Of a stretch of DNA of 64,000 nucleotides, positions 18,443-27,293 are shown in pieces (position 1 is the stretch's first letter; every line of letters begins with the position of its first letter). The notes beneath the pieces were generated by a model, which worked only from the letters and a program-made list of their open reading frames with translations, searched no databases and was not told the origin of the DNA. The position numbers and the translations under genes are program-made. The stretch spans positions 124,001 to 188,000 of the forward strand of contig CACHGA010000001.1 of the NCBI GenBank assembly GCA_902579285.1, written 5' to 3'. The stretch comes from an uncultured Pelagibacteraceae bacterium. Its GTDB lineage: Bacteria > Pseudomonadota > Alphaproteobacteria > Pelagibacterales > Pelagibacteraceae.

Positions 18443-18891
18443 ATAAAACTCTTTCTTTTCAAATAGTATTGATGATATTCTTCTGCAGGTTGGTAGAGTT
18501 TCTCTTTTGATACTTTGGTAACAACTTTACCTTTTAACTTATCATTGAACTCATTTTTAATTTTTTCTGCAATTTTCTTCTGGTTTTCATCTGTATAAAA
18601 AATCTCTGATCTATATTGGGTTCCAATATCTGGACCCTGTTTATTTAGTTGTGTAGGGTCATGAATTTTAAAAAAAAATCTTACTAAATCGTCATAAGAG
18701 ACTAATTTTTCATCATAATCTACTTTGACAGTTTCAGCATGATTTGTTGATCCAGAACAAACTTTTTCATAAGTCGTGTTCGGGTCATCTCCTCCACAAT
18801 ATCCAACCTCAGCTTTTTTTACCCCATCAACTTTTTCAAATTCTAATTGAGGGGACCAAAAGCAACCTAGACTAAAATAAGCAGTTTTCAT
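18439..18891 (-). CDS. msrA: Peptide-methionine (S)-S-oxide reductase
   Basis: Repair enzyme of 150 residues that reduces methionine-S-sulfoxide in proteins. The catalytic GCFW motif has C10, followed by VGYCGG and the substrate-pocket VDYDEKLVSYDDLVRFFF and HDPTQLNKQGPDIGTQYRS region cut across two helices. It is a short member: the protein ends soon after the HQYYLKRKS segment that carries the usual Tyr residues. It is divergent from a DMT transporter gene across 47 bases. Confidence 0.93.
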   Translation of the reverse strand: MKTAYFSLGCFWSPQLEFEKVDGVKKAEVGYCGGDDPNTTYEKVCSGSTNHAETVKVDYDEKLVSYDDLVRFFFKIHDPTQLNKQGPDIGTQYRSEIFYTDENQKKIAEKIKNEFNDKLKGKVVTKVSKEKLYQPAEEYHQYYLKRKSFI

Positions 18892-18938
18892 TTTTTCAAA
18901 ATTCTAATATGTTATTTCAATAATTTAAAGGTGGTAAA

Positions 18939-19823
18939 ATGCTCTCAAAATCTCAATTAGCAATTCTTTACATGATCGCTAGTGTCGCTTGTTTCAGTAT
19001 CATGGATATAATTGTAAAATATTTAAAAGACGCACCATTTGGTCAAGTTCTTTTTATGAGATTTGCTTTTGGTATGATCCCAATAATTCTATTAATTCCT
19101 CGTGAGAAAGTTTTTACTTTTTATAAAACAAAAAGACCGGGATTACATGCTTGGAGAGCAATATGGGGTGCAATAGCAATTGTTGCTTTGTTTATTGGAA
19201 TTAGAAACGTACCACTTGCTGATTGTATATCACTAACTTTTTTAGGTCCTGTTTTTGTAACTATTTTATCTTCACTTTTTCTAGGCGAAAAAATAAGAAT
19301 GACTAGAATTTCAGCAATTATTCTTGGGATTATTGGTGGATTAATTATTATTAAACCAACCTTTCATGAGTTTAATTTATTTTATTTTATGCCTTTAATT
19401 TTTGCTTTTGGTTTTGCTCAAGTTGCTTTATCTATTAAATCACTTTCCAAAACTGAACCAAATTATTTAATAGCTTTTTATTTTTCACTATTGTCAATGT
19501 TAATTGGCTTAGCAACTATAGTTAATGGTTGGATATGGCCATCCCTATATGAAACTTTTTTATTTGTAGTATTAGGTTTAGCAGGAGGATATGCAAATAT
19601 TTTACTAACTCAGTCATTGAGAATGGCAGATACAGGCCTTGTAACTCCTATTAAATACTTGTCACTCGTTTTTGCTGCTTCTGCTGGATATTTCATATTT
19701 GGAGAAGCTCTAAAACTAACTACATTAATTGGTGCAGCATTTATAGTTGTTGGAACATATATAATTTTTAAAAGAGAGCAAACACTCAAAAAACAAGTGG
19801 TCCCACCAAGATATGAAACCTAA
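18939..19823 (+). CDS. DMT superfamily (EamA) transporter
   Basis: Inner-membrane metabolite transporter of 294 residues with ten hydrophobic helices in two EamA repeats (about 8-140 and 150-285). Visible landmarks include the first repeat's FGQVLFMRFAFG and NVPLADCISLTFLGPVF and the second repeat's VFAASAGYFIFGE. Such proteins often export amino acids or nucleobases, but the substrate is not determined by sequence alone. A good ribosome binding site (AAGGTGGT) precedes the ATG. The last bases overlap the start of the glycosylase gene by 11. Confidence 0.85.
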   Translation: MLSKSQLAILYMIASVACFSIMDIIVKYLKDAPFGQVLFMRFAFGMIPIILLIPREKVFTFYKTKRPGLHAWRAIWGAIAIVALFIGIRNVPLADCISLTFLGPVFVTILSSLFLGEKIRMTRISAIILGIIGGLIIIKPTFHEFNLFYFMPLIFAFGFAQVALSIKSLSKTEPNYLIAFYFSLLSMLIGLATIVNGWIWPSLYETFLFVVLGLAGGYANILLTQSLRMADTGLVTPIKYLSLVFAASAGYFIFGEALKLTTLIGAAFIVVGTYIIFKREQTLKKQVVPPRYET

Positions 19824-20430
19824 GTGGTGGAATAAATCTAGAAGCTATTTGATAAAGAAAGATAAAGTAATTTCTAAACTAATTAAATCTTACAAAGGTC
19901 ATTTAACCACTAGGAATAATTTTTTTTATTCGTTAACACGGTCAATTATTTCTCAACAAATATCTGTAGCAGCAGCTGAATCAGTTTTTTCAAAATTTGA
20001 AAAAAAATGTAAAAATAAAATAAATCCAAAAACTGTCCAAAAGCTATCTATTCAAGACCTAAAAAAATGTGGATTAAGTAAAATGAAAGCGATCGGTATT
20101 AAAAGTTTGGCACAAAAAATTTTAGATAAATCTTTTAACCCCAAATTGATAAAGAAAATGACCGATGAAGAAGCTATTATTTATTTATCATCCTTAAGAC
20201 AAATAGGAAGGTGGTCAGCTGAAATGGTTTTAATTTTTTTCTATAACAGACCAAATATATGGCCAGTACAAGATATCGGATTACTTAGAGCAATTTCAAA
20301 TAACTATAAAAAGAAATACCTTCCTCCAAAAAGCTTTATTAGTAAGTTACAGAAAAAATTTTCTCCTTATTGTACTCTCGCAGTGATGGCTTTGTGGTAT
20401 TCAGTAGATAATGAACCAGTTCAATATTAA
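19813..20430 (+). CDS. DNA-3-methyladenine glycosylase, AlkA-like
   Basis: Base-excision repair glycosylase of the HhH-GPD superfamily, 205 residues. The N-terminal part has SIISQQISVAAAESVFSKF, the helix-hairpin-helix is LSSLRQIGRWSAEMVL (about 130-146), and the catalytic Asp is in the following WPVQDIGLLRA. There is no Cys-rich iron-sulfur loop as in Nth/MutY, so alkylated purines are the likeliest substrate. It begins inside the end of the DMT transporter gene, so the two are probably co-transcribed. Confidence 0.87.
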   Translation: MKPKWWNKSRSYLIKKDKVISKLIKSYKGHLTTRNNFFYSLTRSIISQQISVAAAESVFSKFEKKCKNKINPKTVQKLSIQDLKKCGLSKMKAIGIKSLAQKILDKSFNPKLIKKMTDEEAIIYLSSLRQIGRWSAEMVLIFFYNRPNIWPVQDIGLLRAISNNYKKKYLPPKSFISKLQKKFSPYCTLAVMALWYSVDNEPVQY

Positions 20431-20473
20431 ATTCCTTCATTTACATCTACAATAAAATGATTTAATTTTTTAT

Positions 20474-21001
20474 ATGGCACAAAAACTTTTCATCTCTTGG
20501 GACGAATATAATTCTATAGTCGAGAAATTGGCAATTCAAATTCATGAAAAATATAAACCCGATCTTCTAATTGGAATAATGAGAGGTGCGGCACCCATTA
20601 TCGATGTCTTAAGCAGAGTTTTTAAAATAAAGTGTGCCTATTTAGCTGTAGAGTCATATTCTGGAAAAGGTATTGAGGACAAACAAGGAGAATTAACTTT
20701 TTCGAGAGAAATGAGTTCGACTGTTCAAAATATGGGTGGGAATCTACTTCTATGTGACGACTTATCTGATACAGGCGTTACTTTAAACAGAAGTATAGAT
20801 TGGCTTAGAAAATACCCGCCACTTAAAGGAAAAATCAAATCAATAAAAACTGCAGTTTTATGGAAAAAGGCTAAATCGACTTTTAATCCTGATTTTTGTG
20901 CTGTCACATTAAAAGATAATCCATGGATTGTTCAGCCATTTGAAAAGTATGAAGAAATAAGAATAGAAGAATTAAAAAACAATATAAAAAAAGGGGGCTA
21001 G
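20474..21001 (+). CDS. Purine phosphoribosyltransferase
   Basis: Salvage enzyme of 175 residues with the type I phosphoribosyltransferase fold. The PRPP loop LLLCDDLSDTGVTL (about 92-105) has the paired acidic residues and Thr/Gly pattern; LLIGIMRGAAPI near residue 35 is the PPi loop. The length and overall pattern match hypoxanthine/xanthine/guanine PRTs (Gpt-like). It faces a purine-type NCS2 permease across a shared terminator, supporting a purine uptake and salvage unit. Base specificity is not decided by sequence. The stop codon lies inside the terminator stem. Confidence 0.8.
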   Translation: MAQKLFISWDEYNSIVEKLAIQIHEKYKPDLLIGIMRGAAPIIDVLSRVFKIKCAYLAVESYSGKGIEDKQGELTFSREMSSTVQNMGGNLLLCDDLSDTGVTLNRSIDWLRKYPPLKGKIKSIKTAVLWKKAKSTFNPDFCAVTLKDNPWIVQPFEKYEEIRIEELKNNIKKGG

Positions 21002-21022
21002 AAAAATATTCTAGCCCCCTTT
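20990..21022. terminator. Bidirectional intrinsic terminator, PRT/NCS2 permease
   Basis: Fourteen-bp stem (20990-21003 with 21009-21022) around a 5-base loop, with five G-C pairs in a row and A/T tails on both sides so that either strand ends in a U-rich tract. It lies between two convergent genes and includes the TAG stop (20999-21001) of the phosphoribosyltransferase, so termination starts within the coding sequence. Confidence 0.85.
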
Positions 21023-21036
21023 AAGTCTTGAAAAAT

Positions 21037-22395
21037 TTAAACTGAAAAACTTATTACACTTAGAACAGCAACCAACCAAATTGCTGGATGAGTTTTAGCA
21101 GCATTACCACTAAATAGTTTTATAAGCGCATAAGCTATAAATGCCAAAGCTATACCATTGCTGATACTATATGTTAAAGGCATAGTAATCATTGCAAGGA
21201 CTGCAGGAGCCGATTCTGCGATGTCATTCCATTCAATATCTGTAATATTTCTAACAAAAAGAACAGCAACATAAACAAGTGCAGCACCATCTATTTCTTT
21301 TGGTAAGCTTGTTGCAAGAGGTGCAAATCCTAAGCACAAAAGAAATAAAACACCAATTACTAACGATGTCATTCCTGTTCTGCCACCAGCTTTAACTCCA
21401 GCTCCAGACTCTACATAACTCGTAACTGTTGAAGTTCCTACAAGACTTCCCGCAACTGTTCCAACACTGTCTGCCAACATAGCTTTTTCAATGTCTTTTA
21501 CTTTTCCTTTGCCATCTACTTTTCCAGATACATTTGCTACTGAAGTTAATGTTCCTGCTGTATCAAAAAAGTCTATAAAGAAAAGGGTAAATATTACAGT
21601 AATTCCACTTGCTGCAAAAACTTTTCCAGTGCTAATACCCTCAAACGCATCAAAAAGATAACTCATGGATGGGGGTGCAGAAAAGATTCCGTTAAACCTA
21701 GCAAGAGATGCACCGTCTTTTATTGTGGAACCAGTCCACTCCCACATAGGTAACCAAGCTAATAAACTAAAAAACAAAATACCTATAATGATATTTCCTC
21801 TTACTTTCATTTTTTCTAAAACAATCATTGCAACAAAAGCAAGACAACCCAATAAAACAATTGGATTTTTGATATCGCCAAGAGTAACTAAAGTTACAGG
21901 ATGATCTCCGACAACGCCCATTATTTCTAAACCAATAATAGCAAGGAAGAGACCAATACCAGCCCCTATACCAAGTTTTAAACTTTTTGGAATAGAATTA
22001 ATAATCCACGCCCTAATCGGCGTTAATGATATTGCTAAGAAAAATATACCCGCAACTAAAACTGTTGCAAGCGCTTCTGCAGGAGTATATTTCATTCCAC
22101 CAACAACTCCAAAAGCAATAAAAGCATTGATACCCATGCCTGGTGCCAATCCTACCGGCCAAGTTTTACCGTAGAATGCCATTATGAAACATGCAATCGC
22201 TGTAGCGACTATTGTTGCAGTGAACACTCCTCCGAAATCAAAAAAACCCTTTTCAGTTCCTGCAAATTCACCGGAAAGAATAAAAGGATTTAAAAACATT
22301 ATATAAGCCATTGTTAAAAAAGTAGTTACGCCGGCAATTACTTCTGTTTTAAAATTAGTTTTATGTTTTCTATACTCAAAATATTTATCCATCAT
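21037..22395 (-). CDS. NCS2 family purine permease (AzgA/PbuG type)
   Basis: Inner-membrane nucleobase symporter of 452 residues with about 12-14 helices. Landmarks of the adenine/hypoxanthine/guanine (AzgA) subgroup are present: GVTTFLTMAYIMFLNPFIL near the N-terminus, GLAPGMGINAFIAF, FFIDFFDTAGTL and GTSTVTSYVESGAGVKAGGRTG cut into its conserved parts. It likely imports purines for the neighbouring phosphoribosyltransferase. AGGAGA lies 6 bases before the ATG at 22395 (9 before the alternative ATG at 22392). A structured leader lies just upstream. Confidence 0.92.
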   Translation of the reverse strand: MMDKYFEYRKHKTNFKTEVIAGVTTFLTMAYIMFLNPFILSGEFAGTEKGFFDFGGVFTATIVATAIACFIMAFYGKTWPVGLAPGMGINAFIAFGVVGGMKYTPAEALATVLVAGIFFLAISLTPIRAWIINSIPKSLKLGIGAGIGLFLAIIGLEIMGVVGDHPVTLVTLGDIKNPIVLLGCLAFVAMIVLEKMKVRGNIIIGILFFSLLAWLPMWEWTGSTIKDGASLARFNGIFSAPPSMSYLFDAFEGISTGKVFAASGITVIFTLFFIDFFDTAGTLTSVANVSGKVDGKGKVKDIEKAMLADSVGTVAGSLVGTSTVTSYVESGAGVKAGGRTGMTSLVIGVLFLLCLGFAPLATSLPKEIDGAALVYVAVLFVRNITDIEWNDIAESAPAVLAMITMPLTYSISNGIALAFIAYALIKLFSGNAAKTHPAIWLVAVLSVISFSV

Positions 22396-22415
22396 AGATT
22401 TTCTCCTGTTTTTTG

Positions 22416-22459
22416 CTCATTTATAAAGCTTTTCAGGCATTTAAAAAGTTCAAAATGAG
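22416..22459 (-). promoter_or_regulatory. Structured leader of the purine permease (candidate)
   Basis: Read on the minus strand, CTCATTT (22459-22453) pairs with AAATGAG (22422-22416), and inside it CTTTT (22448-22444) pairs with AAAAG (22433-22429), leaving a 10-base apical loop and an asymmetric internal loop. The element ends about nine bases before the AGGAGA ribosome binding site. It does not match a riboswitch consensus I can recall with certainty; position before a purine permease makes it a candidate regulatory RNA only. Confidence 0.3.
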
Positions 22460-22553
22460 TTTGATTTAAATTTAAAGTTGTATGTTGTTTATAACTTATT
22501 TTGTTATATTTGAAAAATTGATCGTAAAGCAATGCAAAAACTGAAAACCAGAA

Positions 22554-22850
22554 ATGAAATTTTTTTTTAGTATAATTTTTATATTTTTTCTAATCTCAGG
22601 TTGTAAAACAGTTACAGATAAGGTCGATAAAGCCTCCGAAAAAGAAACAAAAAAACTCAGTAAATTTTTAAAAAAAACTGAGTCGGAATTAAAAATAGAG
22701 TTTGGAAAACCTGATTCTGTCGAGCTATTGAGTAATAAAAATAAAATTTTAATTTATAATGAATCAAAGTTTAAAATTAAATGTGAGAGAAGGTTTGAAG
22801 TAGATCAAAAAAACATAGTAGTTGCTTTTAATAGCAAAAATTGTTTCTAG
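22554..22850 (+). CDS. Small lipoprotein of unknown function
   Basis: Protein of 98 residues with a short signal peptide and lipobox ISGC (Cys at about residue 17). The mature part is highly charged, with a helical stretch (about 22-50) and then a segment FGKPDSVELLSNKNKILIYN that resembles the SmpA/BamE-like 'G-x-P' hairpin found in several small envelope lipoproteins; two more Cys (about 75 and 97) could form a disulfide. I do not recognise the family. It overlaps the convergent peptidase gene by 4 bases. Confidence 0.65.
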   Translation: MKFFFSIIFIFFLISGCKTVTDKVDKASEKETKKLSKFLKKTESELKIEFGKPDSVELLSNKNKILIYNESKFKIKCERRFEVDQKNIVVAFNSKNCF

Positions 22851-24916
22851 CTGACTTTTCCTGATATTTTAAGTGCAAATGCATAATCAAAAGCTATATC
22901 TTCAATAACATTTTTTCTACCCGTTCTGCTGCCGTGGCCAGCCTCCATTTCAGTTTTAAGCAATAATAAATTATTTCCAGTTGTTTTAGCACGAAGCTTA
23001 GCGCAGAACTTTGCAGGTTCGTCAAAGAGAACTCTCGAGTCAGATAATGAAGTAGTAATTAAAATATTGGGATAGTCTTTTTTTTCAATATTGTCATACG
23101 GAGCATATGAACGTATGTATTCGAAATGATCTTTATTATTTTTTGCATCACCGAATTCTCTGAGCTCTCCAACTGTTAAAGGCAAAGAGTGATCCATGTT
23201 TGTTGTAAGATTATCAACGAACGGAACAGCCATTATGGCGCCAAGAAGTAAATGTGGAATTTGATTGACTACATTTCCCACAAGAAGACCTCCAGCACTC
23301 CCACCAAATGCAATTATTTTTTTTTTGCTTGTATATTTTTTTTCTATTAGGAAATTGGCGCAACTTATAAAATCTTTAAAAGTATTTTTTTTATTCATCA
23401 TTTTTCCATCACGCCACCATTTCATTCCACGTTCCATACCACCGCGAATATGGCAAGTTACCCAAATTATATTTCTATCTATTAGAGAAAATTTTGATGT
23501 TGAGAAAGCAGGCCACATGGAACTTCCATAACTCCCATACCCATATAACAAAACATGTGCACTACCATCTATTTTTGTTTTTTTGTGATAAGTAATGGTC
23601 ATTGGAATTTTCTGGCCATCATGACTATCACACTCAAGACGTTCCACAATATAATCATCTCTATTATGTCCAGAGGGAACTATTTGTTCTTTAACGATTT
23701 TTTTTTCTTTTGTTCTAATATTATATTCGTAAGTTCGAGAGGGAGTTTTAGGAGATTCATAACCAATCCTTATCACATCGGTATTTTTATCTTTTTGCAT
23801 AAGCGAAATTCCTGGAGAAATTACTTTTTCGTCAGTAAAAATTAATTCTTCTTCTGTACCAGTCTCTATGTTTCTTACTAAAACTTTTGATAAGGCGTTT
23901 GAGATTTCTGACCTAATTATCCACTTTTTTAAAAAAGTTAACCCACCTATTAAGGTTCCACTTTTAGCTGGTACAAAATCTTTCCAATCATTCATTTTGT
24001 CGTTAGGGGATCTTAAAATTTTAAAATCTTCAGCATCTTTATTTGTATGTATATACCAATAGCCATCAAAACTATCTAAACTGTAGAGAATTCCATCTTC
24101 TCTTTTTAAAATCAATTTTGGTTCAAACTTTTTTTCGTCTTTATGAAAATAGTATGTTTCACTCGTGGTATGCTCACTTGTTTCAATCGTATAATATTTT
24201 TCACAAGAAGTTGTATCTATAGAACACGTAAAGCGCTCGTCTTTTTCTTCAAAAATTAAAATATCCTCTGAACTTGGGGAGCCCAGTCTGTGTTGTAAAA
24301 TTTGTCTCGGTCTTTTTTGACTATCATGTTTTCTATAAAAAAAAGATTTATCATCGTATGACCACACAATTCCACCAGCTGTATCTTCGATCTTCTCAAT
24401 TATTTTATTGTCCACTATTCTTCTTACAAATATTGTAAAATATTCTCCGCCTTTATCATCTACTGAAAAAGCTAAAAATTCATCATTATTTGAGACTGCT
24501 AAATCTCCAGTGCTAAAAAATTTTTTACCTTTTGCCTCCAGGTCTCCATCAAAATAACATTCAACTTTATCACTACCAATTTTTTTTCTTAATTTTTTAG
24601 AGTAGTTGCCTTCTTTTGTAGTTTTTGTCCAGTAATCATATTTTTTATCTTTAAAGGGAAGACTTTCGTCATCTAATTTAATTCTTCCCTCTATTTCCTT
24701 AAAAATTTTTTTTTGTAAATTTTCAGTGTCCCTCATAATTTCTTTTGTGTATGAATTCTCTTCTTCAAGATATTTTCTCACTTCGGGGTTTAATTTTTTT
24801 GTATCTCTTAAGATTTCAAGGCAATTATCTTGATGTATCCAGGAATAATCATCTTCCCATGAGTATCCATGACAATTTTTCTTTTCAGTTTGCTTCCTTA
24901 ATTGTGGTATTTTCAT
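22847..24916 (-). CDS. ptrB: Prolyl oligopeptidase family peptidase (oligopeptidase B-like)
   Basis: Serine peptidase of 689 residues with an N-terminal beta-propeller (about 75-410) that screens substrates and a C-terminal alpha/beta-hydrolase domain. The nucleophile Ser is in AFGGSAGGLLVGN, the Asp in SLSDSRVLFDEPAKF and the His in MEAGHGSRTGR; the GYGSYGSSM oxyanion region is also present. The acidic residues before the catalytic domain favour oligopeptidase B (cleavage after Lys/Arg) over proline-specific enzymes, but this is family inference. Its start codon lies only 10 bases from the divergent J-protein start. Confidence 0.88.
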   Translation of the reverse strand: MKIPQLRKQTEKKNCHGYSWEDDYSWIHQDNCLEILRDTKKLNPEVRKYLEEENSYTKEIMRDTENLQKKIFKEIEGRIKLDDESLPFKDKKYDYWTKTTKEGNYSKKLRKKIGSDKVECYFDGDLEAKGKKFFSTGDLAVSNNDEFLAFSVDDKGGEYFTIFVRRIVDNKIIEKIEDTAGGIVWSYDDKSFFYRKHDSQKRPRQILQHRLGSPSSEDILIFEEKDERFTCSIDTTSCEKYYTIETSEHTTSETYYFHKDEKKFEPKLILKREDGILYSLDSFDGYWYIHTNKDAEDFKILRSPNDKMNDWKDFVPAKSGTLIGGLTFLKKWIIRSEISNALSKVLVRNIETGTEEELIFTDEKVISPGISLMQKDKNTDVIRIGYESPKTPSRTYEYNIRTKEKKIVKEQIVPSGHNRDDYIVERLECDSHDGQKIPMTITYHKKTKIDGSAHVLLYGYGSYGSSMWPAFSTSKFSLIDRNIIWVTCHIRGGMERGMKWWRDGKMMNKKNTFKDFISCANFLIEKKYTSKKKIIAFGGSAGGLLVGNVVNQIPHLLLGAIMAVPFVDNLTTNMDHSLPLTVGELREFGDAKNNKDHFEYIRSYAPYDNIEKKDYPNILITTSLSDSRVLFDEPAKFCAKLRAKTTGNNLLLLKTEMEAGHGSRTGRKNVIEDIAFDYAFALKISGKVS

Positions 24917-24926
24917 ATATAAAATT

Positions 24927-25439
24927 ATGAATTATTTTTTACTCATTGGAATAGCTTTAGTTTCTTTATACCTTTTATTGAATTTTTTTGCTAAAGCAAG
25001 TAGCAAAAAAATCGCAAAGGGTATTCGATTTATTATTTTCACAATAGGAATTATTTTCGCTATCGCGCTATTTTTTGTTGGAAGGTATGCATTTAGTATT
25101 CCCATTTTGTTGCTTTTGGTCCCTCTGATTAAATTAAAGGGTATAGGGGGACTTTTTCAACTATTTCAATTGTGGAGATTAATAAATTATCTCCGACAAA
25201 CAGGACGATATTCTTTTTCATCTGGTACTAATTATTCAAAAGCTTCTTCAAGCATTTCTTTGGACGATGCATACAATATACTAGGGTGCAAAAAAGGATG
25301 TTCAAAAGATGAAGTATTGTCTAAATACAAAAAAATAATGTCAAAACTTCATCCTGATCGTAATGATACTGATACAACTAAATTAGCACAGATGGTTTCT
25401 GAGGCAAAAGAAACTATTTTAAAAAATGATTTTAGTTAA
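24927..25439 (+). CDS. Membrane-anchored J-domain protein
   Basis: DnaJ-domain protein of 170 residues. Two or three hydrophobic helices (about 2-20, 34-52 and 54-68) anchor it to the membrane; a J domain occupies the C-terminal 60 residues (LDDAYNILGC to the end), with the HPD motif intact in SKLHPDRND. The layout resembles Tim14/Pam18-like J proteins of alphaproteobacteria, which stimulate DnaK at the membrane. It overlaps the convergent glycosyltransferase gene by 4 bases. Confidence 0.85.
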   Translation: MNYFLLIGIALVSLYLLLNFFAKASSKKIAKGIRFIIFTIGIIFAIALFFVGRYAFSIPILLLLVPLIKLKGIGGLFQLFQLWRLINYLRQTGRYSFSSGTNYSKASSSISLDDAYNILGCKKGCSKDEVLSKYKKIMSKLHPDRNDTDTTKLAQMVSEAKETILKNDFS

Positions 25440-26356
25440 CCTAAGATTTCTTTTGCTTTCAGAAGAGTTTTTTCAAATGATATTCTTTCAGATCCCAAGG
25501 TATTATGTGAAGTAGAATTTTTTTCACCTTCTGGCTCTATTACATACATTCTTTCAGAATATTTTCCATAAGCCATTACTGGCGAGTCCATAAATAAAGT
25601 TAAAGCCTTTACCCCTAAGGCGACAGATAAATGAGCGAATCCTGTATCACTTCCTACATAACAATCACAATTCTTAATAATTGGTAAAGTTTCTTTTATA
25701 GTCAGCTCTTCAAATGACTGGCAATTTTTACCAATTTCTGATTTTTTAAACTCATTAATCAACTGAATATCATTTTTTCCACCAGCAACATAAAATTTAC
25801 ACTTTTTAATTTTTGATAACTCCTCACAAAATTTAATATAATTATTTATATTCCATCTTTTTGTTGGGCCAGATGCCGATATACCAAGACAGATATGTTT
25901 AAAATCCTTATTAAAATTATCAATCGTACTTTTAATTTTTAAGTTTGGCTCTGTTGAAACAATATTTCCAGTAATATTTTCAGTAAAAATTTTTGCACTA
26001 TGAACAATGTTATCTTTAGATCTAAATAAAGGGTATTGATAAATTGATTTTATCCCTGAGAGTTTTGCAACTAAATAATATCTTAATGAACTGTTGAAAA
26101 TAAATACTTTATCAAAGCTTCTTTTTTTTAATTCATTGGAAAGTTTAAAAATACCGCTCAATCCATCTTTCTCACTATCTAAAGTAATAATCTCATCAAT
26201 ATGGCTGTCCTCCCCCATTATTTGTTTAGCCCTAGACGTTTCTTTAGCCAATAAACTTATCTTGGTATTAAATTTTTTTGAAATCGCATGAATATAAGGT
26301 AAAAAAATTACCATATCCCCGATTCCGTATCTTTGTTGAATAATAAGAATTTTCAT
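25436..26356 (-). CDS. Glycosyltransferase family 9 protein (heptosyltransferase-like)
   Basis: Protein of 306 residues starting ILIIQQRYGIGDMVIFLPYI, the two-lobed GT-B N-terminal motif of the GT9/heptosyltransferase family. The C-terminal lobe has ISASGPTKRWNINNYIKF (a G-x-x-xxK-RW pattern) and the donor site CDCYVGSDTGFAHLSVALGVKALTLF cut across a helix. Such enzymes add heptoses or other sugars to lipopolysaccharide core; no LPS cluster surrounds it, so the acceptor is unknown. Confidence 0.83.
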   Translation of the reverse strand: MKILIIQQRYGIGDMVIFLPYIHAISKKFNTKISLLAKETSRAKQIMGEDSHIDEIITLDSEKDGLSGIFKLSNELKKRSFDKVFIFNSSLRYYLVAKLSGIKSIYQYPLFRSKDNIVHSAKIFTENITGNIVSTEPNLKIKSTIDNFNKDFKHICLGISASGPTKRWNINNYIKFCEELSKIKKCKFYVAGGKNDIQLINEFKKSEIGKNCQSFEELTIKETLPIIKNCDCYVGSDTGFAHLSVALGVKALTLFMDSPVMAYGKYSERMYVIEPEGEKNSTSHNTLGSERISFEKTLLKAKEILG

Positions 26357-26402
26357 TCTTTTTTAATTTATAGTACGTTTATACATAAATTTAGGTAAAA
26401 AA

Positions 26403-27293
26403 ATGTCAGAAATTTTCAAAGGTGTATTTGCTGCATCAATGTCTGTTTTAAAAGCAGATTTGAGCCTCGATATTAAAGAAACTATAAATCATGCAAAGCT
26501 TAATCTTGATAACCAGGGAGTAGGGTCAGCTTTTTTTGGTAGTACAGGATGCGGACAATTAATTTCAGTTGATGAAAAGAAAAATTTTATAAGTGCACTG
26601 TCAAAAGAAAGTTTTTCAGAAAAAATCTTAATTGGAACATCAACCAATAGTTTAAAAGATACGACTGAAATTATGAAACACTCAATAGGGTTGGGATTTA
26701 GTAATTTTTTAATTATGAATGTTGCTTATTATAAAAATAGCGACAGTGGTGTATTTAATTTTTATAAAAACATTATAAGAGAAGTTCCAGACTCTAAAAT
26801 TATTCTTTATAATTTTTCCACATTAAGTGGCTACACTTTTACTTCGGATATAACAAAAAAACTTAAAGAATCTTTTCCCAAAAATATAATTGGCATGAAA
26901 GATAGCACTGGAAATCTTTGGGAAAATTTTAAAATGGAGAATTTTTCAATGTTTGTAGGTAGTGAGAAAAAATTATTAGATGGATTAAAAGTTGGAGCGG
27001 CTGGGTGTATATCAGCAACAACAAATTTTACAGGAAAAATCGCAAAAAAAGTTTTTGATGATTTTAATAAAAGCGGGGACTCGTCGAGTGATCCAAAACT
27101 CAAGGCACTAAGATCAGCTTTTGATGAAACAGGAAATTTAATTTCAGCGCTTCACACCATAAAGAGTCTAGAAAATAAAATTTTTTCAAACTTATTACCG
27201 CCCCAAGTATTACTTAGCGATGACAAAAAAGAAAAGCTAATTAAAAAATTAAAGGAACTTGGTGCGTTAACGAACAAAAATATTGCCGCATAA
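26403..27293 (+). CDS. DapA/N-acetylneuraminate lyase superfamily protein
   Basis: Class I aldolase-fold enzyme of 296 residues. The Schiff-base Lys is K166 (IIGMKDSTGN) and the conserved Tyr is Y136 (ILYNFST), but the usual YNxP becomes YNFS and the phosphate/carboxylate loop GTTGE becomes GSTGCG (46-51). It therefore keeps the aldolase chemistry but is unlikely to be the lysine-pathway dihydrodipicolinate synthase; the substrate is unknown. Its TAA overlaps the cfa ATG by one base, so the two are translated together. Confidence 0.78.
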   Translation: MSEIFKGVFAASMSVLKADLSLDIKETINHAKLNLDNQGVGSAFFGSTGCGQLISVDEKKNFISALSKESFSEKILIGTSTNSLKDTTEIMKHSIGLGFSNFLIMNVAYYKNSDSGVFNFYKNIIREVPDSKIILYNFSTLSGYTFTSDITKKLKESFPKNIIGMKDSTGNLWENFKMENFSMFVGSEKKLLDGLKVGAAGCISATTNFTGKIAKKVFDDFNKSGDSSSDPKLKALRSAFDETGNLISALHTIKSLENKIFSNLLPPQVLLSDDKKEKLIKKLKELGALTNKNIAA

